From assembly GCA_963971305.1 (NCBI GenBank), contig OZ020307.1:52635702-52699701 (forward strand): DNA of 64,000 nucleotides, read 5' to 3'. The translations under genes were made by a program, and so were the position numbers. Under the pieces are notes generated by a model. That model was given only the letters and a program-made list of their open reading frames with translations, did no database searches and had not been told where the DNA came from. Position 1 is the first letter of the stretch, and every line of letters starts with the position of its first letter. This document shows, one piece after another, positions 22,679 through 34,049 of this stretch. This DNA comes from Arcuatula senhousia (Eukaryota; Mollusca; Bivalvia; Mytilida; Mytilidae).

Positions 22679-23268
22679 TTTTAATTAAAACTCCAAAATA
22701 CCAAATGTGTAAAATAACCTGAAGATATTTTCTTTGCAAACAGATTTCAAGTCTATAAAAGTTGTAGTAATTAAAAGAATAACAACTTCATAATAATTGA
22801 AATCCATTTAAATCACTCTACATACATGTATATGTAAGCAAAATTTTGATGGATTTGCCCATGTTTCAGTTAAAAATTATTACTCTGATGATAGTATAAC
22901 TACGGGCCTACATGTACAGTACACCAGAAAAAATTCAGCATATGCTGAAGATATATTAAAAAACCACAATGTTGTAATAACGTTTCACATATGTTTGCTT
23001 AACGTTTGGTGCCCATGCATATGCATGTGATTAAGATCGAAGAACATATGTTTGAAAAAAATGCCCATCGTACGTTTAATGCTATTATATATGACAAACA
23101 CGTGTTTAAAAAAATATGAAGAAAAACATTTTGAATGAATTGCCAAATGAATGTATAATTCACATTCTAAATTGTTTTAATTAAAACTCCAAAATACCAA
23201 ATGTGTAAAATAACCTGAAGATATTTTCTTTGCAAACAGATTTCAAGTCTTTAAAAGTTGTAGTACCG
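22679..23268 (+). repeat. Two 90-bp direct repeats, 496 bp apart
   Basis: TTTTAATTAAAACTCCAAAA ... GATTTCAAGTCT(A/T)TAAAAGTTGTAGTA appears at 22679-22770 and 23175-23266 with only one or two differences. The spacer and right flank are unusually rich in CATATG (about 22988, 23045, 23289, 23347, 23371). Confidence 0.75.
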
Positions 23269-24940
23269 TTTTGTTACCATTTGTTTAACATATGTTCGTA
23301 GATGTTTATCCTACGTGTACGGGGACCAAATGAAAGCTTAAGTGAGCATATGATAAAACATTTGATATACATATGACGAAAATATGTGTCATTGTAAAGC
23401 AAAATAATGTCCTATGAAATTGTGTCCACCCTGCTATGCTTAACACTGAAAAATCCAGATGACACAATTTCATATCTCTCAAGCGTTTTATTCCGTCCTT
23501 GGACTTTATCATAGGAATGAATACCACTATGGACAATATTTCATAGTGGACACTCTCCTGTGTATGCCAATGGGCATTGGTGATTAAAAACGATTTGATC
23601 GACGTTTTTTTTTAGGGGGGGGGGGCAAAACTCCTGATTTTAACTCAAAATATGTCAGCAGATTATGCGTTATTTTATTTGATGATCCGCATATATCGGA
23701 TTCTCGGAACAGTTTTAAATTTAGTAAATAAATGTATAAAACCTGTGTCATCGTTAATGCAGGGAAGTCATAGGATGTAAACTCTATGTTCAATAGTGCC
23801 TAAATATGCTTTTATTGTATCGATATTTCGACTAAAATGACTTAAGCTACTTTTTGGGTGATTTTTACTAAAGCGACAGAAAAAATGAAAGGAGTTAGAC
23901 TATAAAGAAGCAAGATTAAATATAAACAACAACAGTAGAGTCATCTTTACTTTGCAGCTTGTGTTCCAATAAAACGTATCAATGAAGAAGACCATAGAAC
24001 TCCCCACAAGCCATAAAATAATTGTATACAGAACACCTTCCCATACGTTCAAGTGGTCTGCAAACTAAACTCGAGAACATTTTTAAGAGACCGTCTTCTG
24101 TCGAAGGAGGCTTAAGATTTTCAGTACGTATAAGCTTTTATTTTACCGGTGCTCTCCACGAAAGGGAAGAAAGTAGGAGTTTTACGGTATCAGCAAGTGC
24201 TTAGGTTCTTTGGAGAACCAAACGATCCATTAGAACAATAGAAAGCATACAAAATCACATTACGATTATTATGATTGGATTGCTGGCTTAACATCTTCAA
24301 GGCTATGTTGAATATTCGAAATTGAATGCGTGTTGTAGGTTCTCATCAATTGTATAGTCTAACTGAACTTTGGCTCAATTATACCGCGCTTCTAGTTAAT
24401 GTGGCCTAAGAACTTTTGGCTTTAGCGTCTCTGATGAACTTTTAAAATACGAAACGCGAGTCAGATGCAATTTCAAAATTTTGTCTGATCCAAACTTAGT
24501 TGCAATTTGGTTCTTGGATATATATAATTTGATTTTACTCTGTCTGATTGAATTTAATCTTATCAACAGAAATCGATTACAGGCATTGTGGTTTCTTTTT
24601 GTATCTAGTACTGTGATAATTAATGAAAACATAGAAGTTTATTCACCGCAGCTCAATTCTATGAAGGCTATAGTTATTCGTAAATAAGACGAATTAAGCA
24701 AATCAAGGAAACGAAATAAAATTTCACCATTGCTTGATGCCTTAATGAAACGCAGATGGGCAAAAAAACGAAATAACAAGAGTACATCTTCTAATATGAA
24801 TTGCAAGCTAGAAAGGCATAAAAATTTTAAGACACCTAATCTAATGAATTCTACTTTTTCGTTCGGAAATTCAAATATTATTCAAATCTTCATACATGAA
24901 TGATAATCATATTCCTTGAAACATTTCTACACCTTAGAAG
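23269..24940. other. Non-coding stretch
   Basis: Contains a small hairpin ACCACTATGGACAATATTTC-ATAGTGGA (about 23522-23551) and a G-run near 23617-23628. No gene recognised. Confidence 0.35.
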
Positions 24941-24946
24941 CCTCAC

Positions 24947-25140
24947 CTGCAGGATTTCACGTGAGATGGACAAAACAAGACTTCACGTAAAGTTGGTTTT
25001 GATAAGGCATTTAGATATGATATGTTTTGTTCGGTCAAGACAAAAGTATTCAAGTTTGGATGTTTTGTATTCGATATCGAAACACAAATATTTTCCAAAA
25101 CCATTTGTACGTGAACTGGACTTACTAGGGTTGAGTTCAT
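24947..25140 (-). CDS. Possible coding exon, unrecognised
   Basis: On the minus strand ATG starts a frame of 64 codons that stops exactly at a strong donor, TGCAG|GTGAGG, with two spare bases. It begins MNSTLVSPVHVQMVLENICV and ends TLREVLFCPSHVKSC; no domain recognised. The upstream acceptor (ATATTAAG) is poor, so ATG would be a true first codon or the exon is fortuitous. It lies about 7.3 kb upstream of the minus-strand exon at 17446, but joining the two puts that exon in its alternative frame, which ends in a stop. The two probably belong to different transcripts. Confidence 0.35.
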
Positions 25141-25630
25141 TGCCTTAATATGTAAATTTCATGCGCTTCTTTTACCTTTTAATCAGAGAAGCAGCTTAAT
25201 ACCATTGTCATATGATCAAAAACATCATTCTTTTTGACATGACTTTATGTCTTCCTTTTCTCTAACTTTTAACCTTGATTGATTCATATAAAACCCAGTA
25301 TATAATTGCTTCAAAAAGATTAAAAGCTCAGTAGAGATCCATTAAGGCATTCAATATGCTTTTACGTCTTTCACATGTTTCAAAAGGAAGATATTCTAAA
25401 AATGCAAAGGAAGTGTTTTGGTAGGCAGCTGAGTCTTATACATTTGTAGTTTGTATTTTATTTTAAATCGATCGATGCGATGTTTTCTTCATTTTCGCCT
25501 CGAGATAGTTTTCATCCCTATAGTCAATATATCAATCTAACATTAAACCAATATATCATTTATCTTAGTTATTATATAATCTTTTTGAATATGTATAATA
25601 AAACAAAACACAATATCACATACCCTATGA
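25141..25630. other. Non-coding stretch
   Basis: Nothing recognised. Confidence 0.3.
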
Positions 25631-25692
25631 CGCATGACCTATATCGTATGACCTTTATCGCGTAACCTTAATCGCATGGCCTATATCGCACA
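25631..25692 (+). repeat. 14-bp tandem repeat
   Basis: Four contiguous 14-bp units: CGCATGACCTATAT, CGTATGACCTTTAT, CGCGTAACCTTAAT, CGCATGGCCTATAT, followed by a partial fifth (CGCACAC). Confidence 0.85.
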
Positions 25693-26085
25693 CAAAAAAA
25701 CCACAAAGGTAGTCACAAAATGTAACAATGTAAATATTTGATATAATGAACATAAAATGGATAAATATGTACCACGAAATTTTGTACATGTATTTTCCCT
25801 CGACCGATATCACCTCTCGGGTGCAAGCCTCGGGGTTTTACAGCATTCAGTGTGTAAAAGACATATAAGTATGTACAAATATAAACAAAATGCAACTTTG
25901 TTTTATACATTATCAATGAAAGTATATTAACACATTGATTTTTTCCACCACTTGTTTTATTATTCTGTCGATTATGGATTTTTGAGTTACTGTCCAACCA
26001 ATAAAAAAGCAAGTTGCACAGACTCCCGAAATTTTCGTTAAAATATATGCTCACAGCTTATAGAGTGAATACTATATATCAACAG
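25693..26085 (-). repeat. Probable degenerate interspersed repeat
   Basis: The phrase GTAAAACCCCGAGGCTTGCA followed by CCCGAGAGGTGATATCGGTC (minus strand, about 25800-25840) looks like a dispersed mussel repeat. The 113-codon minus frame spans it and is not a credible gene. Confidence 0.35.
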
Positions 26086-26144
26086 AAAATAATGAGATTT
26101 GGAATGAAAGTATGCGACACAGCCCAGTTGTTTTAAGTGAGTTT
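26086..26144 (+). repeat. Dispersed repeat family W
   Basis: AAAATAATGAGATTTGGAAT..GCGACACAGC matches 11350 and 31345. The LINE at 26156 inserted just to its right. Confidence 0.5.
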
Positions 26145-26608
26145 AGTCCAAAGCTCGGAGTTGCAAGGACCCTAGAGGTGCAGAGTGTAGGCCCACCGGT
26201 GTGTGGACACGCCCTAGCTCTCACCAACCTTGCCCCACATATGGGTTAAATAGCCTCATTGCCTTGTGACTGACTCGGGAGAGTCAAAGGCTATGGAAGT
26301 AAATCCAGAAAGAAAATAAACTCTTGCTAGAGTAAATAGTCGGCTAGATGAGAGTCGTGAGCTTTGGACAGCAACTCATCTAAGAAAAAGAAACCCTCTG
26401 AGATAAAAATCTGGGTAGATTTGGCTCGTAAGCTTTGAACAAGCAACCAATCTAGGGGAAAGAAATCTCGACCACAAATTCTCTGGCTCTCCAGGTTGGG
26501 GATTAAGCACAGGGCTAACAACCCTGTCTTGTAAAAAACCATTATGTTACGGAAACAGCAACAAAGGATTTAACCACACTTGAGCGTAGAGACTTTCAAC
26601 CACACAGT

Positions 26609-27388
26609 ATGACTGCTAATGGTGAAAGCCGTGAGGAAGCCATCAGCACGAGAGAAGTTCTCAGCGCCAAATATAAAACCAGAATTGGATTCTGGAACGT
26701 TCGTACCATGTACGAAACTGGCAAGTTAGCCCAGGTAACAGCAGAAATGAGAAGGTACAATCTTCATGTTCTTGGAGTCAGTGAGAGTAGATGGGTAGGA
26801 GCTGGAAAGTTGACTACAGAAGCACATGAAACCGTTCTATATTCTAATAGAGAGGATAATCACCATTCTGAAGGAATGGCATTAATATTGAAGAACGGGA
26901 TGGAAAAGACACTTATGGAATGGAAGCCAATCATCAGCAGGCTAATGTCAGCAAGGTTCAAAGGTCGACATAACAACTTGACCATAATCCAGTGCTACGC
27001 ACCCACAAATGACAGCGAAGAAATCAGTTAAGACACCTTTTATGAACAGCTTCAATCTGAGATTGTTGCAGCTCATAAGCATGATATCTTACTTGTCATG
27101 GGCGACCTAAATGCAAAAGTGGGGTATGATAATTCTGGTATGGAAAGAGTTATGGGTAAACATGGCTGTGGAAACCTCAATGACAATGGAGAGAGATTGG
27201 TTGACATCTGTGGACTTAACAACTTGGTGATAGGAGGCGCTCTGTTTCCACATCCACTTATTCACAAACTTACTTGGAACTCCCCAAATGGAAGCGATAA
27301 GAATCAGATCGATCATATCATGGTTAATGGAAAATGGAGAAGATCTTTGATTGATGTTAAAGTAAGGACAAATACAATGTTGAATATA
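26609..27388 (+). pseudogene. LINE endonuclease domain, broken
   Basis: In one frame the exonuclease-endonuclease-phosphatase fold motifs appear in order: FWNVRTMYETGKL, VLGVSESRW (catalytic Glu), IQCYAPTNDS, VMGDLNAKVG (Asp/Asn), TWNSPNG and NQIDHIMVNG. A single TAA (27029-27031) interrupts the frame after EEIS, which then continues in the same frame at DTFYEQLQ. After RRSLIDVKVRTN the expected SDHxL end of the domain is missing and sequence jumps to the linker, so an internal deletion removed a catalytic His. The enzyme cannot be active. In intact relatives it nicks target DNA to prime reverse transcription. Confidence 0.9.
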
Positions 27389-27402
27389 GAACTGCTGACA
27401 AA

Positions 27403-29218
27403 GAAGTAAAGAAGTTAGCCAGAAAAGACAAGAGATCTTACATTGAGGATATTGCCAGACAAGCAGAAGATGCTGCGAAGAAGAAAGAACAAAGCCAGCT
27501 ATATAAATTGACCAGACTTGTAAGTGGCAAATATAGAGGAAACACCAGCATCCCTGTTAAAGATAAAGATGGAAAACTTCTTACATCAGAAAAAGAACAA
27601 AATATGAGATGGGCTGAACATTTTCAAGAAGTTTTAAATAGACCACCTCCAGAGCAAACAACTGAAATACCAGAAGCTGACCAGGACTTGGAGGTAGAAA
27701 CAACACACAAGAAATAATAAAAGCAATAAAATCTCTCAAAAATGGTTAAGCTCCAGGTCAAGACAATCTAAATGCAGAATTATTTAAGGCAGACCCAACA
27801 CTATCAGCCTCAGTACTACACCACCTGTTTGAATGTATTTGGAATGATGCTGAAATACCAAATGAATGGTCTGAGGGTACAATTATTAAAATTCCAAAGA
27901 AAAGAGCACTTAACAACTGTAATAACTGGCGTGGCATAACACTTCTGTCAATACCCAGCAAGATCCTGGCAGAAATAATAATGAACAGAATTTCAGCACC
28001 CATTGACGAATGCTTAAGGGAAGAACAGGCAGGATTCAGAAAAGGTAGAGGTTGCACTGACCAGATATTAGTTCTGCGCAATATCATTGAACAATGCACT
28101 GAATGGCAACGAGATCTGTACATCAATTTTGTCGACTTCCAAAAAGCCGTTGATAGCATTCACAGAGAGAGCCTATTGAAAATTGTTCGACACTATGGAA
28201 TTCCATCAAAAATAGTAGACATCATAAAGAGCTTTTACACCAATTTTACATGCAGCGTACAGAATAGTAACATCAAGTTCAAGGTCAAAACAGGTGTACG
28301 TCAGGGATGTGTCATGTCTTCTGTGCTTTTCATCATTGTTATTGATTGGGTATTGAGGAAAACAACTGGTGAGACAAAAAGAGGGATACGATGGAGGATC
28401 AATACAGTATTGGAAGACCTGACCTTGACTTTGCTGATGACCTAGCTCTGCTATCACATACACATCAGCACATGCAGGAAAAAACCTAACAACTATCTGA
28501 ATATGCCCAATACATCGGTCTAAAAATCAGCGAGACAAAAACCGAGGTAATGAAGCTGAATACCACCAACAGTCTGCCTATACAGATATATAACAAAGAC
28601 CTTCCAACGATTGACAGCTTCACCTACCTTGGAAGCACAGTAAGAAATGATAGGGGTGCTGGTGATGACATAAAGAACCGGATTGGAAAGGCACGCAACA
28701 TCTTTATCTCCCTTAACAACATCTGGAAGTCTAGTCAGTACAGCAAAACGACCAAGCTGAAGTTATACCAGAGCTGCGTACTTTCAACACTCTTGTATGG
28801 CTCTGAGTGCTGGAGAATGACTGAACATGATCTGGCTAAGCTGTCCACCTTCCACACCAAATGCCTTAGACGCATTTTGCGAGTCGTCTGGCCAAGAACT
28901 ATCAACAATGAAGATCTACTCGCTGCTTGTAACCAACAGGATATGGCCACCATCCTGCTTAGATGACGTTGGAAGTGGATAGGACATGTCATGAGGAAAG
29001 ACAGTACATCACATATCAAAGTTGCCCTCTATTGGACGCCAGAAGGAAAACGGAAGAGGGGAAGACCCAAAAACACATGGAGACGAACAGTAGAAGGAGA
29101 GATGTGAAGTTGGGGCCATACTTGGGGAACCATAAAGAGGCTGACAAAAGATCGTCACCAATGGAGGACCTTTGCTGCTGCCCTACATGCCACCAGGCAT
29201 TAAGGGCAGTAAGTAAGT
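27403..29218 (+). pseudogene. LINE reverse transcriptase and C-terminal region, broken
   Basis: Fragments in shifting frames. Linker KKKEQSQLYKLTRLVSGKYR; KSLKNG-stop-APGQDN (TAA near 27746); GITLLSIPSKILAEIIMNRI; EEQAGFRKGRGCTDQI; the catalytic-Asp motif INFVDFQKAVDSIH; GVRQGCVMSSVLF; then, after a frameshift near 28420, DFADDLALLS holding the catalytic Asp pair. Next come ISETKTEVM, LYQSCVLSTLLYGSECWRMT and, after a TGA (about 28964), [12 protein letters not shown] and [12 protein letters not shown]. At least three stops and two frame changes make it inactive. Most similar by eye to mobile-element proteins annotated in bivalve genomes. Confidence 0.9.
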
Positions 29219-29378
29219 AAGTAAGTCCAAAGCTGAATTTGTGTTCTTAATGATTTAATTCCATTTGGAATTTCAGCAATACACCCATTACTTCCTTTGA
29301 ACAGCAAAAGATAAACTCTTTTCTCCGAACCCTATTTTTCCGGATGGATTTTTTTATCAAATTAAACAGCATTTAAGG

Positions 29379-29524
29379 AATGAACACAATATTTTTCCTG
29401 TCTATGAAGAAATAACATTTTAAAATGTGGCACACACTGTGTAACCTGTGAAGCAGGTTACTCAAAAGTGTGTGACACATTCTAAAATGTTATTTCAAAT
29501 AGACAAAAAAATATTGTGGTCATT
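29379..29524. mobile_element. 146-bp palindromic MITE
   Basis: The left half (AATGAACACAATATTTTTCC..GTCTAT..GAAATAACATTTTA) pairs with the right half over almost its full length, through CACACACT/AGTGTGTG to an inner hairpin AACCTG-TGAAG-CAGGTT. A few mismatches. No unambiguous target duplication. Confidence 0.8.
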
Positions 29525-30219
29525 TCTTGTAAATTCATTTCAATAACATGTTTTCACAATTCAAAAATCAAATGAAAGGAAAACAAATAAGTTAAAAACA
29601 ATTTATAAATCAAATCCCCATTATGAATCCCACATGTTCAAAACCTCATCCATTGGAAAATAACACAAGTTTTCAAATTGTAAGCAGATCATCTGAATAG
29701 TTTTTTTTTCATGCTCTTATCTATAGCATGTTTAAAGCATGCAGATTGATCTTGATCTAAATTAATTTATTTACTAAGAATTGCTCATAATGGTTCAAAT
29801 GGGAGTACCAGAACTGTCCTTTGATTCATCACATTACTAGTACTAATGCCACTGATCATGCATTCTAAATCCCCAAAGGATGTCAGTGTTATGTCATGTT
29901 AGATTTAAAATTTTCCTGGAACAATTACATAACATTGAAACCAATTTCTAAATAAATATAGTAATTTTCAAATTACTGTAGCTATAAAACTAAAACTGAT
30001 AGAGTGTAACAATTGTTACGGTGAAAGGGTGATTTTTATTTTAGCAATTGATACTTTTCTAGCTTGTCAGTTCTTAGGGATTAACCCTTTAGATACTTAA
30101 ATCTGGGCATGAACGCACTTATATGACAAAACATAAGATTATTCATGACCAAATCAATCTCTTTGCTACTGTATTTAATTCCTTCTCAAGCTTCTTAACC
30201 CATATTTTGTATTACCCAG
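29525..30219. other. Non-coding stretch
   Basis: Nothing recognised. Confidence 0.35.
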
Positions 30220-30341
30220 GAAATAACACAACACATCGTGCATTCATTATCCATTGACTCATCAAAAACCACTAAAATTGAAATAAATCAGATTAGCTGG
30301 ACATTTAATCAATCCTCTGACTTTTACGTTGACACAAGTTG
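30220..30341 (+). repeat. Conserved cassette of the duplicated unit, copy A
   Basis: A 122-bp block bounded by TATTACCCAG on the left and TTG|GTGACC on the right, like an exon. It is highly similar to 36477-36603 and 47914-48040, with CATTGACTCATCAAAAACCA shared exactly with copy B. In one frame it reads VHSLSIDSSKTTKIEINQ. Differences among copies are not concentrated at third codon positions and copy C has an in-frame TAG. I therefore do not call it coding. Confidence 0.55.
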
Positions 30342-30738
30342 GTGACCAAGGCCTTGGTTGTTGGTTGTTGTTGGAAAATAAGAAAATGGTCTTTGGTGAA
30401 AGCTTGACTTGTGGGAATAATATCGATTCTAACCATTGAGCCTGTTTCTGTTGCATATATATAAATCATGTAAATTGAAAGAAACTGAAGAAGGCAAAAT
30501 ATTTGGTTTGAATATAAATGAAGATGTGAAAGACATTACTAAATGAAGCTTCGAAGGTTGCAATAAAATAAACAAACTGAGATATTCTAAAAATATACAA
30601 GAAAATTAGACCTATTGAGATATTCTGAGTTCTCCTACAGGAAAGTGAAATTTCATATCATCTTTGATAAAATCCAAAGTGTGTTGAAATTGCCTTAGGA
30701 CGCTTCGGAATAGTCATTGATTCCATGGTGTACTGTTA
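30342..30738. other. Diverged remainder of duplicated unit A
   Basis: Weakly similar to 36604-36800. No gene seen. Confidence 0.3.
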
Positions 30739-30751
30739 CATGTTAATTAAG

Positions 30752-31243
30752 TGAGTGAGTGAGTGAGTTGGTGTTTTACGCCCGTGCAACGCTATATAGG
30801 TTATTTACAGGCGATGAACATGAAAAAGGGTGATATAATGAACATGAAATGATGATGATAAATGAAATATGGGGGTGGGATGGGAAACACAGGAACGGTA
30901 AATTTTGAAAAACCACAGGAAAGGGGGAGGGTTGGGTAGGGGCGGAAAATTTAGCCTATGTTGTGCACTACTTGGCGGTCCACAAAGGGGTCTTTTACGT
31001 GCATGAAGCGTGGCATTCTCCACACACGTTGGTCCACTATGGTCGGCGGTCAGGGTTTCCGTATTATAGACCTGACAACCCCCGCGGACGAGGGCCACCC
31101 TATTCAGCCACCTAGGGTACACACATGGTCGCTCTGTGGGCTGAGCACTGACCCGACATCAGAATCCCAAGACCCTTAGTCGCCTCTTACGACAAGCTAG
31201 GCTCTGCTGCGGGCCTATTCACCACCCGGGCCCCGCACGGGAC
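30752..31243 (-). mobile_element. Full-length SINE-like element (family S), minus orientation
   Basis: Flanked by the 13-bp duplication CATGTTAATTAAG (30739-30751 and 31244-31256). The head at 31243 reads CCGTGCGGGGCCCGGGTGGT downward, followed by TTGTCGTAAGAGGCGACTAA. The tail is a (CTCA)n run at 30752-30770. A long body includes CATGCACGTAAAAGACCCCT. Target duplications and simple-repeat tail show LINE-dependent retrotransposition. The AGGCGACTAA core is, as far as I recall, shared by many invertebrate SINEs. The 105-codon minus frame is repeat-derived. Confidence 0.85.
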
Positions 31244-31344
31244 CATGTTAATTAAGAAAATCAAAATTAAAACATTTTGATTTTTTGTGAAGTCTTTCAC
31301 GACATTTTTGAAGTTTACATGTTGTTAAAGGAATTTAATTTAAA

Positions 31345-31425
31345 TAGACAATAATGCGATTTGGAATAAGTGTACGCGACACAGCTCATATACCAAGCGA
31401 AAATTGAGAAGAAGAAAAAAAAACA
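31345..31425 (+). repeat. Dispersed repeat family W
   Basis: AATAATGCGATTTGGAATAA..GTGTACGCGACACAGCTCAT; third copy of the family in the window. Confidence 0.55.
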
Positions 31426-31589
31426 CAATGGACAACTGCCAGCTGCCTTCAAGTCTCTTTTAGAACTGGAATCATTAATTCATTATCTGGACTTCCATTG
31501 ACAATGTATCATTGGTATCAGAACATTACTTTATCTGTAATCCAGTAGGTCGGATTATTCACAAGAAACATTGTTTAAAAGCTTTCAAA

Positions 31590-32150
31590 CAAAATGCAAT
31601 GTTACTAGAGTTCGCGTTGTTGATTGATATTCAGTGGTTTTGGTTTTCCGTGTTTGATATGATGTCTGTTTTTTCGTCCTGTCCATGTTTGTGTTTACTG
31701 GTGTTGTCCTTGCCCTTTTGGACTTTAACATTCGGATGCCCCGTTGGTACACATGTACCTCTACTCCTTGATAACATAGCTGACGTAATTTATAGTTTTT
31801 ATTCCCTTGATGTACCCACATGCTCTCCACTTCAGTTGTTTCATTCTGAAGCTGATCTTTGTCAGTAAAAGAATTATTTTCAGTTCGAGCAATTGACTCA
31901 AATTAAACTTAATTACTACTGTATTGGTGTAAATATTGGATTACAAATGTTACGTAAGTTGATGAGATAACACTGACAGATCTGAAAAAAGACTTTTTAG
32001 CAGGCAGGAACCGCTTACTCTTACGGTGCACCTGAGTTCACTCTTGTTACGACTAGGGTTCGCGTTGTTGATTTCCGTTCGGTTGATTTTGTGTTTTGTG
32101 TTTCATAGTGCTGTTTTTGTTCGTGTTTACCGTTTTCGTCGTTGCCCAAG
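31590..32150 (+). repeat. Rearranged family X pair
   Basis: The family's second half (GTTGATTGATATTCAGTGG ... GTACACATGTACCTCTACTC) lies at 31600-31770. The first half (CAGGAACCGCTTACTCTTAC .. TTTTGTGTTTTGTGTTTC) lies downstream at 31995-32110 in the same orientation, so the order is inverted relative to 38150-38370. The 118-codon frame is repeat-derived. Confidence 0.5.
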
Positions 32151-32524
32151 CATCATCAGCTTTTAATGAAAATTGTCATATCAAATGGACCATATATAAA
32201 AAGCTAACAATCAAAAAGTCAAATAGTTTTATAATCTGTACATTTATGTAAATGATTTTTAATTCATTTTACTTTAATGTTCCATTACTAGCTAGGAGCC
32301 TACTTATTCCATGTTTTTGTTTGTTTTGTTTTTTTTTGTAGAATAACAAATATGATGTAACATTTCAAAAACTAAATTTGATTGAATGGATCATAGTTTC
32401 GAATAAAAAGCATATTGTAAAGTAGATTATTGATTGAAGCCACATGGGAAAACAAATGGAGAGAAAGCTACTTTTAAGACAAGTAACTATAAATTTGATA
32501 ACCTTTTATAACCTGTCAATACTT

Positions 32525-33200
32525 GGATATATAGGATTACAAATCTTATATAACTGTTGTAAGACTACGAATTCGATGCCGAAATGACATAACACTGACA
32601 TCTCTAGGGAACTCAAAAAGAAACATCAGTGGCAAGACTTATGATAGGAATAAAATCCCAGTTGTGAAAGGCTTCGATCAAAACCTAATAAATACTTTAT
32701 TAATGTGTTTCCAAGATAGATTTTGTCCAACTGGGAAATGAAGGTAATTCTACCGAAATTGGAGGATCAATCCAAAAATACCAAAACCAAAAGACCAGCA
32801 AGGAAGACACACCGGAGAATTTGAAGATCTCAATGGTCCTGACTAGGGAAATTATATTGCTAGAGAGAGGGAAACATACATTCTTGCCCATTTTTAAAAA
32901 AAAAGATTGGCAGAAAGATGTTGGTTTCGCTTATATTTTCTTTTTTAAGCTATTTTGATGATGTAATCGGAGTTTAAAAGTAGCAGTCCAGCTGAACCCT
33001 AGACTTTCTTTTTTACCTTTTACTACTACAGAAATAAGAATTCCAAATATAAAATTAACAGAAAAAACTGAATTAACAAAATATCAAATGTATGACTCAG
33101 CTGTCTTACAATTCATTTCCTTTTATTTAATGCAAGGATTAAAAATTAAGTTTTTTTCTTAAAAATACATAATGGAATATCTAAATGCATTTTGTTATAA
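32525..33200 (+). repeat. Duplicated unit A, middle part
   Basis: GGATTACAAATCTTATATAA, ACACCGGAGAATTTGAAGAT and TCTCAATGGTCCTGAC have counterparts near 40060/39690, 49424/48960 and 42700. The stretch 33010-33190 (TTTACCTTTTA, AACAAAATATCAAAT, ACTTC) aligns with 40330-40490 and 50575-50750. Confidence 0.5.
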
Positions 33201-33305
33201 AGAATGGACCAACATTCTATAGAAAACAATTGTTTGCTGGGTTTTGAAAGTATCAATCAAGTAGAAATAAAAATTACAACAAAGTTCCAGGCGATGAATT
33301 TTGCT

Positions 33306-33349
33306 ACGCCTGACACGTCTTCCGCCTATTCAAGACTCATCAGAGGTGA
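33306..33349 (-). ncRNA. Degenerate hammerhead ribozyme motif
   Basis: The minus strand keeps CTGATGA, the stem II segment GTCT-TGAAT and both stem I strands (AGGTGA side and AGGCGT). Stem II is damaged (AGGC instead of AGAC) and the invariant GAAA is GGAA, so self-cleavage is unlikely. It lies in a diverged copy of the repeat at 41976 and 60064. Confidence 0.6.
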
Positions 33350-33526
33350 TCTACCCAAAATACTAAATCCAGATTATGTTATAGATAATAACCATATTCC
33401 GTTTTTTTTTCTCTTTTGGTCATTTATAAAATATTAAATAATATGTGTTCTGTAATGTTGATGTTACCTTAATGTCATTATCATGGAGCAAGAATAGCTA
33501 TATGCACTTCCATAACTTTGTAATTA

Positions 33527-33808
33527 GGGACCGACCATTTAACTTCAAGGGGGGCCTTGGTTTTTTCCAAAAGAAAAATATTCTGAAAATTATTTATGAT
33601 GAAAAAAATATTTTGGCAGCTGAGGATAAGAAAAAAATATTCTGAAGAAGGATTTCTGCTTTAAAAAATAATGCTGATAATGAAAAAAATATTCTGTCGC
33701 GACGCCTTCGAAAAATAAATATTTTGTGCGCGCTCTGCGCGGAAAAAAAAATTCTGATCAAAACAAAAAAAAAACACACCCCCCTTTTCAAGTTTAATGG
33801 TCCGTCCC
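33527..33808. mobile_element. MITE, GGGACCGACC family, TTA target duplication
   Basis: 282 bp. Left end GGGACCGACCATTTAACTTC; right end is its imperfect inverse (..GGTCCGTCCC). TTA occurs at 33524-33526 and 33809-33811. The interior is GAAAAAAATATTCTG blocks and a GCGCGCTCTGCGCGG segment shared with 54515. Confidence 0.85.
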
Positions 33809-33814
33809 TTAACA

Positions 33815-34045
33815 AAACTTTAACTTTGTATCCACTGTATTATTTATAAGCACCACAGCGATCAGGTATGTCGGTTCTGTGTGATGATACAACTCTAAAT
33901 CATTCATTGTTTTGACGTGGGGTGTCGGATTTAGAACTGATGTATTTGATTCTTTTACATCAATCGATAAATGTTTCTTAGCTAGTTGTCAGTAACTTCG
34001 AGTGTTCTCAAGAGAGTTCCTCCTCGTCTTGTTGTTTTCGTACAG
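33815..34045. other. Non-coding spacer
   Basis: Nothing recognised. Confidence 0.3.
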
Positions 34046-34049
34046 TATT

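Larger units (their letters stand above)
26156..29223 (+). mobile_element. Near-complete but inactivated LINE (non-LTR retrotransposon)
   Basis: About 3.07 kb flanked by the exact 11-bp duplication AGTCCAAAGCT at 26145-26155 and 29224-29234. The 3' end is an (AAGT)n tail (about 29209-29223) rather than poly(A). After a 450-bp leader comes an apurinic-like endonuclease region and then reverse transcriptase, both interrupted. The C-terminal region has GRPKNTWRR and WGTIKRLTKDRHQW-type motifs, common in metazoan LINEs mis-annotated as craniofacial development protein 2-like. Clade not assigned. Both ends are preserved, so this is a full-length insertion with internal damage, not a 5'-truncated copy. 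Confidence 0.9.

Noticed and set aside
25713..26054. 113-codon minus frame
   Set aside because: Spans a probable interspersed repeat, no coding signature.
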